Assembly (NCBI RefSeq): GCF_000508085.1
Contig: NZ_KI669560.1
Location: 1,831,248 to 1,895,247, forward strand
Origin: Sediminibacterium sp. C3
Lineage (GTDB): Bacteria > Bacteroidota > Bacteroidia > Chitinophagales > Chitinophagaceae
Length of the DNA: 64,000 nucleotides
Direction of reading: 5' to 3'
A program made the translations under genes and the position numbers. Positions 8,433-17,785 of this stretch are shown in pieces; the first letter of the stretch is position 1, and each line of letters starts with the position of its first letter. The notes below the pieces were generated by a model. It did no database searches and was not told the DNA's origin. It saw only the letters and a program-made list of their open reading frames with translations.

Positions 8433-9353
8433 TTAGTAACCCAGTAAACCCTTTAGGGCATCAATTCTGAATTGTACTACAGGCTTCATTTTGGCAGGAT
8501 GCCCCTGTAGAAAATAGCCTAATGCTAATACAAATGAAGCCCCTAATTTGAAAAGGTATTCCAACACTTTGAGCCAATAACTGGTTTTGCCAATTTCATG
8601 GGTCCTGACTCTTTCGCCTCTGCCAATACCACTGGCAACCCGGTACATATATTCAGGGGTTAGTTTTTGGGTTTCTACTACATGCTCAACAATAACCTGA
8701 GGATGGTAATATATGGTTTTGCCTATTGCTTTTAATTTGAGAAAGAATTCTTTTCCTTCGCCTCCAATTCTCAAAGTCCCTTTTACACCAGGTAGTGCTG
8801 TATTAAATCCATTTACCTGTTCAAAATCTAATTTTTTAATAATCATATTCGATTCCAGGGGATATTTATTTGGACTAAACACACAAACCTCTTTGCTGTA
8901 ATCAAAATTGCCCACGAGAGAGGAAACAAAATGACTCATCCATTTGGGTTCTTCCGGAATATAACGTGGAATAATTCTGCCCCCTAATCCTCCGGCATCC
9001 GGATGCGCTGCAAAAAATGCAAGAATCAGTGCCAGATAATCAGGCTTTGCTACGGCATCATCGTCCATGAAACATAAGAGTTCCCCTTTTGCTAGGGCAG
9101 CCCCTGTATTACGGGCAAAAGAAGCGCCCTGTTGGGGTTCATTGGTATAAAAAAACAACCCTTCAGGATGATTTGCAATGAAATCTTTGCAGACCTGTTC
9201 GGTATTATCCGTTGAATTATTGTTTACTACAATAACTTCAAATTTATTTTTACCGATTGTCTGGTTGTACAAACTGCCCAATGCCTCCGGAAGATAGACG
9301 GCCCGGTTATAAGTACAGATAACAACTGATATTTCAGGCTGTTGATGATTCAT
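8433..9353 (-). CDS. Glycosyltransferase family 2
   Basis: A GT-A glycosyltransferase of about 306 residues. The N-terminus ISVVICTYNRAVYLPEAL is the nucleotide-sugar binding start of GT2, the metal-binding acidic triad is D97-D-D99 in CFMDDDAVA, and a GGEGKEF segment is the probable acceptor/base region. A hydrophobic stretch near 275-295 may anchor it to the membrane. The ATG at 9353 overlaps the TGA of the upstream GT4 gene (ATGA), which implies translational coupling. Together with the GT4 and YfhO-like genes it probably builds or decorates an envelope glycan; donor and acceptor are unknown. Confidence 0.88.
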   Translation of the reverse strand: MNHQQPEISVVICTYNRAVYLPEALGSLYNQTIGKNKFEVIVVNNNSTDNTEQVCKDFIANHPEGLFFYTNEPQQGASFARNTGAALAKGELLCFMDDDAVAKPDYLALILAFFAAHPDAGGLGGRIIPRYIPEEPKWMSHFVSSLVGNFDYSKEVCVFSPNKYPLESNMIIKKLDFEQVNGFNTALPGVKGTLRIGGEGKEFFLKLKAIGKTIYYHPQVIVEHVVETQKLTPEYMYRVASGIGRGERVRTHEIGKTSYWLKVLEYLFKLGASFVLALGYFLQGHPAKMKPVVQFRIDALKGLLGY

Positions 9354-10509
9354 TTTGGTAAAGATAAAATGGATTCCTGAACTATATGGTCCCAATGAAA
9401 TTCTTTATAGAAATCAACTGAAACCGATTCTTGCTTTCTATTAAACTCAGTAAACCTAATCATGGATTCTGAAAATAAATTCCAGTTGAAATTACTAATA
9501 CGGGTCAATTGATTATTCAGCTGTAAGCTGGAAATGCCTTCAGCACTTTTTTCAAATGCGATTACCGGAAGCCCTGCTGCCAGTGCATCTATTAGTTTGG
9601 TTTTAACTCCCGCTCCCAAACTAACCGGACAAATAAAACAATCCGTGGCAGCATAATAAGTCTGAACGTCCTGTACAAATCCCTCAAAAATAATTTCAGG
9701 GCAATTAGAAATATGAGCTAATAAATCCGGTTCAATCTGTACACCACTAATAATGATTTTATAAGTAAGCGACGATTTGTTCAATTTTGGAATCAGCTCT
9801 TGTATAATATCGTAAATGGCTTTTTTGTTAGGGATATAATCCAATGTTCCATTAAAGAAAACAAAACCGTATTATCTGTTAATTGGAATTTATTCAATAA
9901 TGAATTTTTTAATTCTGCTCTTTGCTCAGGGGGAAAAGGTTTTTTGCGAAAAGTTCCAAAAGGAATTACCCCTGTTTTATGTAGCGGCAGACCCCAATGC
10001 TGTATTGCATATGCTCTGTCTGTTTCAGATATGAAAAAACTGAAATTAGCCAGCTGATGAACTTTCTTTTCATACCATTGATAGAGTCTCCATCCTTTTC
10101 TCCCCATATCTCTGAATCGGATGGATTCAATATTTGCTGATTTAATGAGAAATTTTTTACTGGTTAATAAACGCAGTAAAAATCCCAGCCATCCAAAATA
10201 GCTATGATCAATAATGATCCATTCTATTTGTTCTTTTCGGATGAGTCGAGTCAGATCTGTTAAACGAAATAGATTCTTCCAGCCCTGCCAGTGATTAAAT
10301 AAAATAGGAAAGAGTACTAATTTGTTATTGGCAATCCTGTCAGCCCCGCATATGCTTTTATCCTCAATATTATTATCACTGGAAACTGCCAATACTACCT
10401 TTTCGTATTGGGAAAGCGATTGGTAATACTGTACAATATATTGCTGTCCACCCATATGGGCGGGAAAAACTTTAAAAGAAACAATGCCCAATACCTTGGG
10501 TGTTCTCAT
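9350..10509 (-). pseudogene. GT4-family glycosyltransferase split by a frameshift
   Basis: Two adjacent frames together make one GT4 (GT-B) protein of about 386 residues. The N-terminal half (10509 to about 9860) starts MRTPKVLGIVSFKVFPAHMGGQQ, with the glycine-rich acceptor loop. The C-terminal half (about 9858 to 9350) carries the donor-binding Rossmann part with GAGVKTKLIDALAAGLPVI and E in the AFEKSAEG segment. The break is in the A4 run at 9858-9861: adding one A restores the family motif LFFNGTLDYIPN. The rest of both halves is undamaged, so this looks like a single-base sequencing slip or a very recent mutation. The ATG overlaps the upstream TGA as TGATG; the stop overlaps the GT2 start. 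Confidence 0.8.
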
Positions 10510-13001
10510 CAGGCTTTCTTAGGTTTTCTGATAGCGCCTGCTGCTGCCCACAAAAGCAATAACCAGATAATTGCCGAAGACCCCATGGCTGCTTTTAATC
10601 CAACCGAATAAGATGCGGGTTCAAAACGGAACTGAATATTGTGTTTACCAGCAGGAACCTGAATGCCTCTTAAAACATAATTGGTTTGAAAGATGGGGGT
10701 TTCCTTTTCGTCAACATAAGCTTTCCATCCTGCATCGTAGAACACTTCACTGAAAACAGCAAACTGATTCGTTGCAGCATTGGAAGCATAACTCATCTGA
10801 TCGTTTTCTGCTTTTACCAGTTGGATACTGGCAGTACTATCGTATTGAATGGCGCCAATTGCGCCCTGATCTTTTTGATAAAGTACAGCTGTTTCTGAGG
10901 GATTAAAACTGCTTAGTTCATCCATAATAGCGGCAGGTGTTTCTTTAAATTGCAAAGACTTTACCAGCCATGCAGCCCCCAGTGCTTCCGGATTCTGTTG
11001 TACCATTGGCTGTCCGTTTTGTTGATCGGGTACAATAATATATTTCGTATTCAACATGTTTAATACGGGCAGACAATTGGGGAATTTATACAATTGACGC
11101 TCTATTAAATCCTGATAAATACTTAGTTTGGCAGGATGGTATCCACCTACGGATTTATGGAAATAGGAGCTGAGGGCACCTCCGTTAAATGCAGCCGAAA
11201 TACCCTGTGACACATTCAATACCCTGTAATAGCTGGTATCTTTTAATATCTGCAGGTCTGCTGGGGAAGGGGTGAAATTATTTTCATATTCAGCAGCGTC
11301 CTGGTAATTATTTTCATTCAGGTATTTCGTGTTAATGCCAAATACATCAATCATGGCAAAAACACCAATGGCTATAATGGCATAAAGGGGCTTAATCTTT
11401 TGTTTGATAACGGCAAATACAGCCAATGCTGCAACCAGGCAGAATAAAAGGGTTCTCAGCATATCATTCATAGCCAGCGTCTTTCTGTCCGATCGTAAGC
11501 CTTCAACAAAACTTTTTACCGGAGCTTCTAATTGAGCTCTCTGTGTTGCATCCGAAATTTTCGAAATCTGGTCTAAGAGCATTTTATCTGATGAATTGCT
11601 GAAATCTGCAGTAAAATAAACCAGTGCAGCAATGGCAAATACGCCCCCCACTACCCAGAGTCCTTTTTTATATTTTTCCCAAAGTATCGAAGGGTTTGCC
11701 TCCTTTGTAATGGTGTTTAAGGTAAGTGCAGCCAGCATGCTCATTAAAAATGTGGGAACTACCAGTATCATACTGGGTGCCCTGAATTTATCATACATAG
11801 GCAGATACTTGAGCATGGCAATATTGAAACCTTCCAGGTATTTACCCCAGCTAAGTAGCAAAGTGAATACCATGGCTGCCGCCATCCAGTAAGTATATTT
11901 TTTATCTACCATTACCAGCCCCATTAAGGCTAAAAAGCAGATGATTGCACCTGCATACGGAGGCCCTGAAGTGCCAACGCCATCAATCCCCCCCCAATAA
12001 AATTGTAAATAGCCTTGTAATTGTTGCCCCAGATCTGCAGGCATATTCTGAAGGGCTGCAATGGCAGCTGATTTTTCCTGAGCAAGTTCCAGTTGATTGC
12101 TGCTTCCGCCGTAGAATCTGGGGAACATCATCACCAGGGGCTCTGTCTTATAAACACTGTAACTAAGTGCATAGTCCTTGCTCAATCCGGTCTTGGTAAC
12201 GTTGGTGGTACTATCAGCGAGTACACTCCCCCCGCGAATGGATTTTTTGGCATATTCATAGGTCGTAATCAGGGTTACGGCATTCACCATAATTCCCAGG
12301 GACGCCGCCATGATGGCAAGGCCCGCTGATTTCAATAAGTGCGGTGTCTCTTTTTCCTTAATGCATTTAACTGCAAAAGCAACACTCATAAACAGAATGA
12401 TGATGAATCCATAGTAAGTGATCTGTAAATGGTTGGCGCCTAAGAGCAATGAAGTGAACAGCGCTGTTAACGCAGTACCCGCTAAATATTTTTTATCGTA
12501 GATTAAAATTAAAGAAGCGATGATGGCTGGCAAATACGCAATGGCATTCATTTTGGTATCGTGGCCTGCTGCCAGAATAATAGGATTATATGTAGCATAA
12601 GTATACCCCAGCGCACTGATGATTCCTATATAGGCATTGATACTTAGAACCTGAGTCAGGAAATAAAAGCAAAGGCAGGCCAGGAAGAAAACGCCTACGG
12701 GTTTAGGTAATCCTACTAAAAATATATCTCCCAGATAGCCAACTGAAATAGGGTTTTCACTGATGCCAGTTATTTGATAAGCAGGCATCCCACTGAACAT
12801 TCCATTGCTCCATAAAGGGAAGTGTCCTGTTTTTTCTTTTGACTGAAAGGAGTTTTGCGCCATCCCTTTCCATTGGGTAACATCGTGCTGTTGCAATACC
12901 TTTCCTTCAAGGGCAGGTTTGCAATAAATAAGCGCCACTACAAAGAAAATCACCACCGCCAGCGCATGCGGCATAATCGCTTTCCAATTGATCCTGTTCA
13001 T
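10509..13001 (-). CDS. YfhO-like polytopic membrane protein
   Basis: About 830 residues with a dozen or more transmembrane segments and large loops, like the YfhO family (PF09586) of GT-C-fold-type proteins linked to glycosylation of envelope polymers in Gram-positives. Family-like stretches are QQHDVTQWKGMAQ in the first loop and VFSEVFYDAGWKAYVD near the C-terminus. The ATG at 13001 (MNRINWKAIM) is preferred over a TTG at 13022. It is the first gene of a minus-strand operon with the GT4 and GT2 genes. It probably handles a lipid-linked sugar on the periplasmic side; the exact reaction is not known. Confidence 0.85.
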   Translation of the reverse strand: MNRINWKAIMPHALAVVIFFVVALIYCKPALEGKVLQQHDVTQWKGMAQNSFQSKEKTGHFPLWSNGMFSGMPAYQITGISENPISVGYLGDIFLVGLPKPVGVFFLACLCFYFLTQVLSINAYIGIISALGYTYATYNPIILAAGHDTKMNAIAYLPAIIASLILIYDKKYLAGTALTALFTSLLLGANHLQITYYGFIIILFMSVAFAVKCIKEKETPHLLKSAGLAIMAASLGIMVNAVTLITTYEYAKKSIRGGSVLADSTTNVTKTGLSKDYALSYSVYKTEPLVMMFPRFYGGSSNQLELAQEKSAAIAALQNMPADLGQQLQGYLQFYWGGIDGVGTSGPPYAGAIICFLALMGLVMVDKKYTYWMAAAMVFTLLLSWGKYLEGFNIAMLKYLPMYDKFRAPSMILVVPTFLMSMLAALTLNTITKEANPSILWEKYKKGLWVVGGVFAIAALVYFTADFSNSSDKMLLDQISKISDATQRAQLEAPVKSFVEGLRSDRKTLAMNDMLRTLLFCLVAALAVFAVIKQKIKPLYAIIAIGVFAMIDVFGINTKYLNENNYQDAAEYENNFTPSPADLQILKDTSYYRVLNVSQGISAAFNGGALSSYFHKSVGGYHPAKLSIYQDLIERQLYKFPNCLPVLNMLNTKYIIVPDQQNGQPMVQQNPEALGAAWLVKSLQFKETPAAIMDELSSFNPSETAVLYQKDQGAIGAIQYDSTASIQLVKAENDQMSYASNAATNQFAVFSEVFYDAGWKAYVDEKETPIFQTNYVLRGIQVPAGKHNIQFRFEPASYSVGLKAAMGSSAIIWLLLLWAAAGAIRKPKKA

Positions 13002-13040
13002 AGCTCTAAAAATATGCAACAAACCTAATAACTTTATGCC

Positions 13041-13328
13041 ATGAGACCACTTTTATTTGCCTCCAGAATGGCTTTTATCTGCAATATTTTGTTTTTGTTA
13101 TGTCTGGTAATTCAACGTACCCATGATTTTCTCCCCAATAAGGAAATCAGTGCATTGGTGTTATTATTGGGTTGGATGGTGGCGCCCGTCCAAAATATGG
13201 TAGCGAACTTCTGGTACGGATTGGTGTTACTAAGCAAGTCCACAATTCGGATCCCTAACTGGATTGCTATTTTTAATGTAGTCATCCTGTTGATCCAATT
13301 TTTTGTATACTTTATTCTTCCATCGTGA
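13041..13328 (+). CDS. Small three-helix membrane protein
   Basis: A 95-residue hydrophobic protein with about three transmembrane helices (about 8-25, 38-60 and 75-93) and no motif I recognise. It starts 39 bp from the divergent YfhO-like gene. Its TGA overlaps the GTG start of the queuosine-precursor transporter (GTGA), so the two are almost certainly co-translated. It may help that transporter or simply share the operon. Confidence 0.7.
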   Translation: MRPLLFASRMAFICNILFLLCLVIQRTHDFLPNKEISALVLLLGWMVAPVQNMVANFWYGLVLLSKSTIRIPNWIAIFNVVILLIQFFVYFILPS

Positions 13329-14107
13329 TCAGTAAAATATTAAACGACAAGCCCACTAAACTTTTTCTGGGCATCACGGCCTTCTTTGTTGCGAATGCGC
13401 TTATTGCCGAGTGTATTGGGGGAAAGATTTTTTCATTGGAGAAGTTGCTGGGCATCCCTCCGTTTAATTTTACCATACTCGGTCAGTCAGGTCTCTCATT
13501 CAACCTGACTTGTGGCGTTTTGCTTTGGCCCTTGGAATTTGTGATCACAGATATCGTAAATGAATATTACGGCCCTAAATCCGTAAAGCGAATCAGCTAT
13601 ACTGCAGTAGTGCTGATTCTTTATGCCTTCATTATGTTTTATGCTGCTATGGAAATTCCACCAGCTGATTTCTGGATTTTATCCGGAGTAGATAAAGGAG
13701 TGGCAAATATGCAGTCGGCTTTCGGAAGCATTTTCGGACAGGGGATGTGGATTATAATGGGTAGTCTGACTGCCTTCTTGGTAAGCCAGCTTGTAGATGT
13801 TACTGTTTTCCATAAAATCAAAAAAGCAACCGGGGAAAAGTGGGTATGGTTAAGGGCAACCGGTTCAACCATGGTATCACAGATGGTGGACAGTTTTGTG
13901 GTTTTATTTATCGCATTTAAAATTGGAAATGGATGGAGCTGGCAATTAGTGCTTGCAATAGCAGTAGTAAACTACCTTTATAAGTTTACCATGGCTATTC
14001 TACTTACACCTCTTATCTATTTTCTGGAAAATAAAATGGACAATTACCTCGGTAAAGAGCAAGCTCAGAAAATGAAGAGAGAAGCGATGGGGATATCCAA
14101 TGCGTAA
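13325..14107 (+). CDS. Queuosine precursor transporter (YhhQ/VUT family)
   Basis: A membrane protein of about 260 residues with six or more helices, of the DUF165/YhhQ family that imports queuosine precursors (preQ0/preQ1) for tRNA modification. Family marks are ANALIAECIGGKIF near the N-terminus, the WPLEFVITDIVNEYYG motif, and later SQLVDVTVFHKIK and STMVSQMVDSFVV. The start is GTG at 13325, overlapping the previous stop. The gene converges on an unknown membrane protein only 6 bp away. No preQ1 riboswitch is evident upstream, because the leader is occupied by the preceding gene. Confidence 0.88.
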   Translation: MISKILNDKPTKLFLGITAFFVANALIAECIGGKIFSLEKLLGIPPFNFTILGQSGLSFNLTCGVLLWPLEFVITDIVNEYYGPKSVKRISYTAVVLILYAFIMFYAAMEIPPADFWILSGVDKGVANMQSAFGSIFGQGMWIIMGSLTAFLVSQLVDVTVFHKIKKATGEKWVWLRATGSTMVSQMVDSFVVLFIAFKIGNGWSWQLVLAIAVVNYLYKFTMAILLTPLIYFLENKMDNYLGKEQAQKMKREAMGISNA

Positions 14108-14113
14108 AACTAC

Positions 14114-14650
14114 TTATGCTATGGCGCTGTTTCTATTCTGATCTAAATGATCGATGATATAGTCGTAATGGGCTTTTTCCTGTTTTTTCTGTTCGAAACG
14201 ATGGCGAACGAGTACACCAATCCCATATACAACATAAGCGGCCTGAATGTAAATAAGCAATTCGTAAATTCCAATTGCAAGGCTATTGTAATAGTCCCAT
14301 TTCTTGTAGGCAGGGAGTTCCCCCATATAGTATTTCCATTTCAAGTTAATGGGTAGGGCATAAGTATATATCAGGAAAATGGTAGTCATGAGCAGACAAG
14401 TAAAAAAGACATGTGCCCAGGAAGCAAAAAAGCTTCTTTGTCCAAGATCTCTTAAAACGGAATGCATCATAAATGGGACCAGTACCGTAATAAGAAGTAT
14501 CCCAATCATAGAAGGGAAATTCAAAATGTAGTAATTCTCCTCTACAAACAGTATAGCTACGTCGCTGTATGCGGCATAGTTGGCGATTAGGCCAAATAAG
14601 ATAGGCACCGCCCAGAGCAGATTCTCTGCACGGATGAGACGTGTTGTCAT
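14114..14650 (-). CDS. Unknown four-helix membrane protein
   Basis: A 178-residue protein with about four or five hydrophobic segments and a charged C-terminal tail (HRFEQKKQEKAHYDYIIDHLDQ). I do not recognise the family. It stands alone on the minus strand between the transporter (convergent, 6 bp) and the divergent TrmH-like gene. Its length and clean frame suggest a real gene. Confidence 0.65.
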   Translation of the reverse strand: MTTRLIRAENLLWAVPILFGLIANYAAYSDVAILFVEENYYILNFPSMIGILLITVLVPFMMHSVLRDLGQRSFFASWAHVFFTCLLMTTIFLIYTYALPINLKWKYYMGELPAYKKWDYYNSLAIGIYELLIYIQAAYVVYGIGVLVRHRFEQKKQEKAHYDYIIDHLDQNRNSAIA

Positions 14651-14762
14651 AGGGTTTGACTACGGGTACAGGACAAAAATATATCAATAAATCAAGACTT
14701 AATTGCAATTTTGCTCAATTCTGAGTGGTAATGCTTTAAAATACCAACACCTTTGTATTATT

Positions 14763-15353
14763 ATGACCCCAAAAAGAGCGCAAAAAATAGAATCCGTACT
14801 TAAAATGCGACAATCCGGACTTACGATTGTAATGGAAAACGTGCATGATCCGCATAATATATATGCTGCCATGCGAACCTGTGATGCAGTTGGAATTCAG
14901 GATATTTATGTGTTAAATACCGAGTTGCCCCGATCCGGGTATTTTGGAATAAAAAGTAGTAGCAGTGCCAACAAGTGGCTGACCATTCACCAGTTTGATA
15001 AAGTGTCAGCGTGTTTTGAGGCCTTAAGAAAGGAATATAATAGTATTTATACCACCTATTTGGGTGAATCCAGTGCCTCTTTATATGAGATTGATTTTAC
15101 CCAAAAAGTAGCGCTGGTTTTTGGGAATGAACACAACGGGGTTTCTGAGGAAGCGCGGAATCTGGCAGATGGAAATTTTGTAATTCCTCAGGTAGGGATG
15201 ATCCCAAGCTTGAATATTTCTGTTGCTTGCGCAGTTTCTATTTATGAAGCCTATAGGCAAAGAAAGCAAGCCGGACTCTATGATCAGGAAGCAACTACTC
15301 ATCCGAATGCAGAAAGCATCCGACAACTATGGTCAAGTTATTCAGCTGACTGA
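14763..15353 (+). CDS. TrmH/SpoU-family RNA 2'-O-methyltransferase
   Basis: A 196-residue SPOUT methyltransferase. All three family motifs are present: ENVHDPHNIYAAMRTCDAVG (motif 1), LVFGNEHNGVS (motif 2) and IPSLNISVACAVSIYE (motif 3), the last forming the knotted S-adenosylmethionine site. Size and motifs fit tRNA (Gm18) methyltransferase TrmH better than the longer rRNA enzymes, but the target base is inferred. The ATG at 14763 is used; the upstream in-frame TTG at 14703 is not needed. The last 16 bp overlap the 3' end of the convergent YihY-like gene. Confidence 0.85.
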   Translation: MTPKRAQKIESVLKMRQSGLTIVMENVHDPHNIYAAMRTCDAVGIQDIYVLNTELPRSGYFGIKSSSSANKWLTIHQFDKVSACFEALRKEYNSIYTTYLGESSASLYEIDFTQKVALVFGNEHNGVSEEARNLADGNFVIPQVGMIPSLNISVACAVSIYEAYRQRKQAGLYDQEATTHPNAESIRQLWSSYSAD

Positions 15354-16291
15354 AGTTCTTCTTTTTTTCTTTGAGCTGCTTTTTGGGTTAAATAGGTAAT
15401 ACTAACATTCAGCTCAAAGCCAATTAATAAAATCATTGAATTAAAATAGGCCAGAATCATCAGAATCATTACCGTACCTATGGAACCATAGATTTTATTG
15501 TAGCTGCCGAAGTTATTAACCCAGTACGAAAAGATGAGTGTAGTACCTAAGATTAAAGTTGTTGCCAGTAAAGATCCAGGAGAAACCAATTTCCATCGGA
15601 TCGTTACCGAAGGTGCGTATTTGTAAATGAAAGCGATGCTATAGAAAAATAAAGCAATGATTACCATCCATCGGATACTATTTAGCCAGGGCATTGTTGA
15701 TTTTTTTAGTCCGAATAACTTAACAATCAGGTAGGTAAGCTGTGCTTGACCCAACAAAATAAGGGTAGAGGCAATCAGTAGAATTATAATCAATGTGGTT
15801 AACTGAATGGCTTTCCATCGCTGGTGCAGAAAGAAACGTTTATGCTCCATAATAGACCGGTCAAATGTTAGAATCAAGGACATCATTGCATTGGAAGCGT
15901 AGTACACAACCAATAAAAAACCAAAGGAAAAAATCCCGATACTTCTTTGCATCAGATCGTCCAATATATTCTCAATAAAACGATAGGTATTGGAATTGGG
16001 GCTTATGTCTTTAAATAAAGAGAGAATTTGTGGTTTGATATTCAGAAAATCCGGGAAATAGGGAAGTATGGAAAACAGAAAGAGAATCGTTGCAGGAAGT
16101 GCCATAATCAAATTGAATGAAATGGCTGCGGCTCTTTCATTTAATCCAATCTTGTTCACCTGCTTAATAAAAAAGAGAATGACGTCATAAAGAGGAATCC
16201 CTTGAAACCCAGGTATAATAAAGGTTTTACTCTTCCTGATCAGAAAGGCAATAGGAGGCCAGCTTACTATGATTCTCTCGAGTTTTGTCAT
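15338..16291 (-). CDS. YihY/BrkB-family inner-membrane protein
   Basis: A 317-residue protein with about six transmembrane helices in the YihY/UPF0761 family (once linked to RNase BN, now regarded as membrane proteins of unclear function). The family phrase RAAAISFNLIMALPATILFLFS and the C-terminal region YNKIYGSIGTVMILMILAYF are present. Its ATG overlaps the stop of mltG (ATGA), so it is translationally coupled as the last gene of the minus-strand cluster. Confidence 0.85.
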   Translation of the reverse strand: MTKLERIIVSWPPIAFLIRKSKTFIIPGFQGIPLYDVILFFIKQVNKIGLNERAAAISFNLIMALPATILFLFSILPYFPDFLNIKPQILSLFKDISPNSNTYRFIENILDDLMQRSIGIFSFGFLLVVYYASNAMMSLILTFDRSIMEHKRFFLHQRWKAIQLTTLIIILLIASTLILLGQAQLTYLIVKLFGLKKSTMPWLNSIRWMVIIALFFYSIAFIYKYAPSVTIRWKLVSPGSLLATTLILGTTLIFSYWVNNFGSYNKIYGSIGTVMILMILAYFNSMILLIGFELNVSITYLTQKAAQRKKEELQSAE

Positions 16292-17364
16292 TTCTTTTCT
16301 GTTCGCTTTTTCTCCATGTATTCATCTAATTTTTTCTGGTACTCCTTGGCATATCTGTTGTGTTCTTCATAGTTGTCACTGAAATGATGATATCCGCTGA
16401 AATCACTTTTGGCTACAAAATAGATATAACTGGTTTTGGGTGCATCCAGAACAATATCAATGGTTTTTGGAGAAGGAGTACAAATAGGACCTGGAGGCAG
16501 ACCTTTTACTCTGTAAGTATTATAGGGGGAGGGATTGCTCAGGTACTTTTCGTAAATGCGGGTGATAGTGAAATCATTCATTGCATATTTTATGGTAGGG
16601 CAGGCCTGTAAAGGCATTTGTTTGGCAAGCCTGTTTAAATATACACTGGCAATTTTGTATTTGTCTTCCGTATAATTGGTTTCCTCATCAACAATAGAAG
16701 CCAGTATATAAACCTGTTCAGGACTTAATCCCAATGATTCAGCTTTTTGCAGACGGTTGTTTTTTAACCAGAATCTGGTTGATGCTGCCTTCAACTTTTC
16801 CAGTATAACCGTCATGGAGGCATCGGCATAAAAGTTATAGGTATCAGGTATAATCTTCGTAAACAATAATGCAGTATCCAGTCCCAGAGCGGTAAGCGAA
16901 TCAGCAGATTGTAAAAATTGAACTACTTCCGTTGAGTCTGTAAAAAACTGCTTGCTGATTAATCTGGCCAGTTCTGGTTTAGTTCTTACCCTATTAATCA
17001 CCAGTTTTACTTCTGCCAGTCTGCCATTTTTCAGCATTCTAACAATGTCCAGAACGCTTTGACCTCTTTTGATTTCATATCTGCCCGGTTTCATCTTGTC
17101 CCAGATATTAAAAGGGGCCCCAGCAATCCCTAATAAGGAATTGAATCTTAGTATTCCTGCTTCTTCAAAAGCAGCCAGCACCGCAGATTTCTGGGTTTGA
17201 TCCTTGTAAATGGTCACCATTCTGCTTTTTTCTTCAAAACGGGTTGCAGGCAGAAAGAAAAGTGAAGCAAAAACTAACCCTGTAATAGCAATCAGGCTAA
17301 TAACTACAATCATCCATTTCTTAGATGAGCTGTTTTTTTTCGGAGCTGTTTTTTTTCTTGCCAT
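16288..17364 (-). CDS. mltG: Endolytic murein transglycosylase MltG
   Basis: A YceG-like enzyme of 358 residues that cuts nascent peptidoglycan strands in the periplasm and releases new glycan ends. A basic cytosolic tail (1-16) is followed by one transmembrane anchor (about 17-38), a LysM-like region around GRYEIKRGQSVLDIVRML, and the catalytic domain. The catalytic glutamate is in ASIVDEETN, with downstream family blocks KIASVYLNRL, PSPYNTYRVKGLPPGPI and YIYFVAKSDFSGYHHFS. It is separated from secG by a hairpin terminator and coupled to the YihY-like gene. Confidence 0.92.
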   Translation of the reverse strand: MARKKTAPKKNSSSKKWMIVVISLIAITGLVFASLFFLPATRFEEKSRMVTIYKDQTQKSAVLAAFEEAGILRFNSLLGIAGAPFNIWDKMKPGRYEIKRGQSVLDIVRMLKNGRLAEVKLVINRVRTKPELARLISKQFFTDSTEVVQFLQSADSLTALGLDTALLFTKIIPDTYNFYADASMTVILEKLKAASTRFWLKNNRLQKAESLGLSPEQVYILASIVDEETNYTEDKYKIASVYLNRLAKQMPLQACPTIKYAMNDFTITRIYEKYLSNPSPYNTYRVKGLPPGPICTPSPKTIDIVLDAPKTSYIYFVAKSDFSGYHHFSDNYEEHNRYAKEYQKKLDEYMEKKRTEKK

Positions 17365-17380
17365 AAGGTAAATTAAATAA

Positions 17381-17411
17381 AAAACCCTGTCATTAAAAAG
17401 GACAGGGTTTT
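17381..17411 (-). terminator. Hairpin terminator between secG and mltG
   Basis: A perfect 11-bp inverted repeat (AAAACCCTGTC at 17381-17391 and GACAGGGTTTT at 17401-17411) with a 9-base loop, giving a T run on the minus strand. It would end or attenuate transcription from the miaB-secG block before mltG. Confidence 0.75.
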
Positions 17412-17430
17412 AATTATGTAGAAATGCGAA

Positions 17431-17784
17431 TTATTTCTTGCTGGTATCGGTTGTAGCCGGCAAAGTAGCTGCAGGAGCTGCCTGATTATTTGCCGGAGCA
17501 GGAGCAGTAGTAGTGGTGTTGATTTTCTGTAAAACTTCTGTATTTACGTCATTGCCACCACCCTTTAAGAAAAGGGTAGAAAACAAAGCCAATACCGCAA
17601 TAATGCCTGCGAAAATCCAGGTGCCTTTTTCTAATACATCGGTAGTTTGCTTAACGCCCATCAATTGGTTGCTGATACCGCCTACATTTCCAGCGAGACC
17701 ACCACCCTTAGGATTTTGGATTAATACCATAAAACCAAGACCAACCGCAGCTATAACAATCAGAACCAAAAACAGATAAATCAT
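17431..17784 (-). CDS. secG: Preprotein translocase subunit SecG
   Basis: A 117-residue SecG, the accessory subunit of the SecYEG channel. The two expected transmembrane helices are present, with the conserved loop between them: LIQNPKGGGLAG and a glycine-rich stretch. The second helix (about 56-74) is followed by a low-complexity T/A/P/N tail of about 35 residues, common in Bacteroidota. It starts one base after the stop of the upstream gene, so it is co-transcribed with it. Confidence 0.93.
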   Translation of the reverse strand: MIYLFLVLIVIAAVGLGFMVLIQNPKGGGLAGNVGGISNQLMGVKQTTDVLEKGTWIFAGIIAVLALFSTLFLKGGGNDVNTEVLQKINTTTTAPAPANNQAAPAATLPATTDTSKK

Positions 17785-17785
17785 T

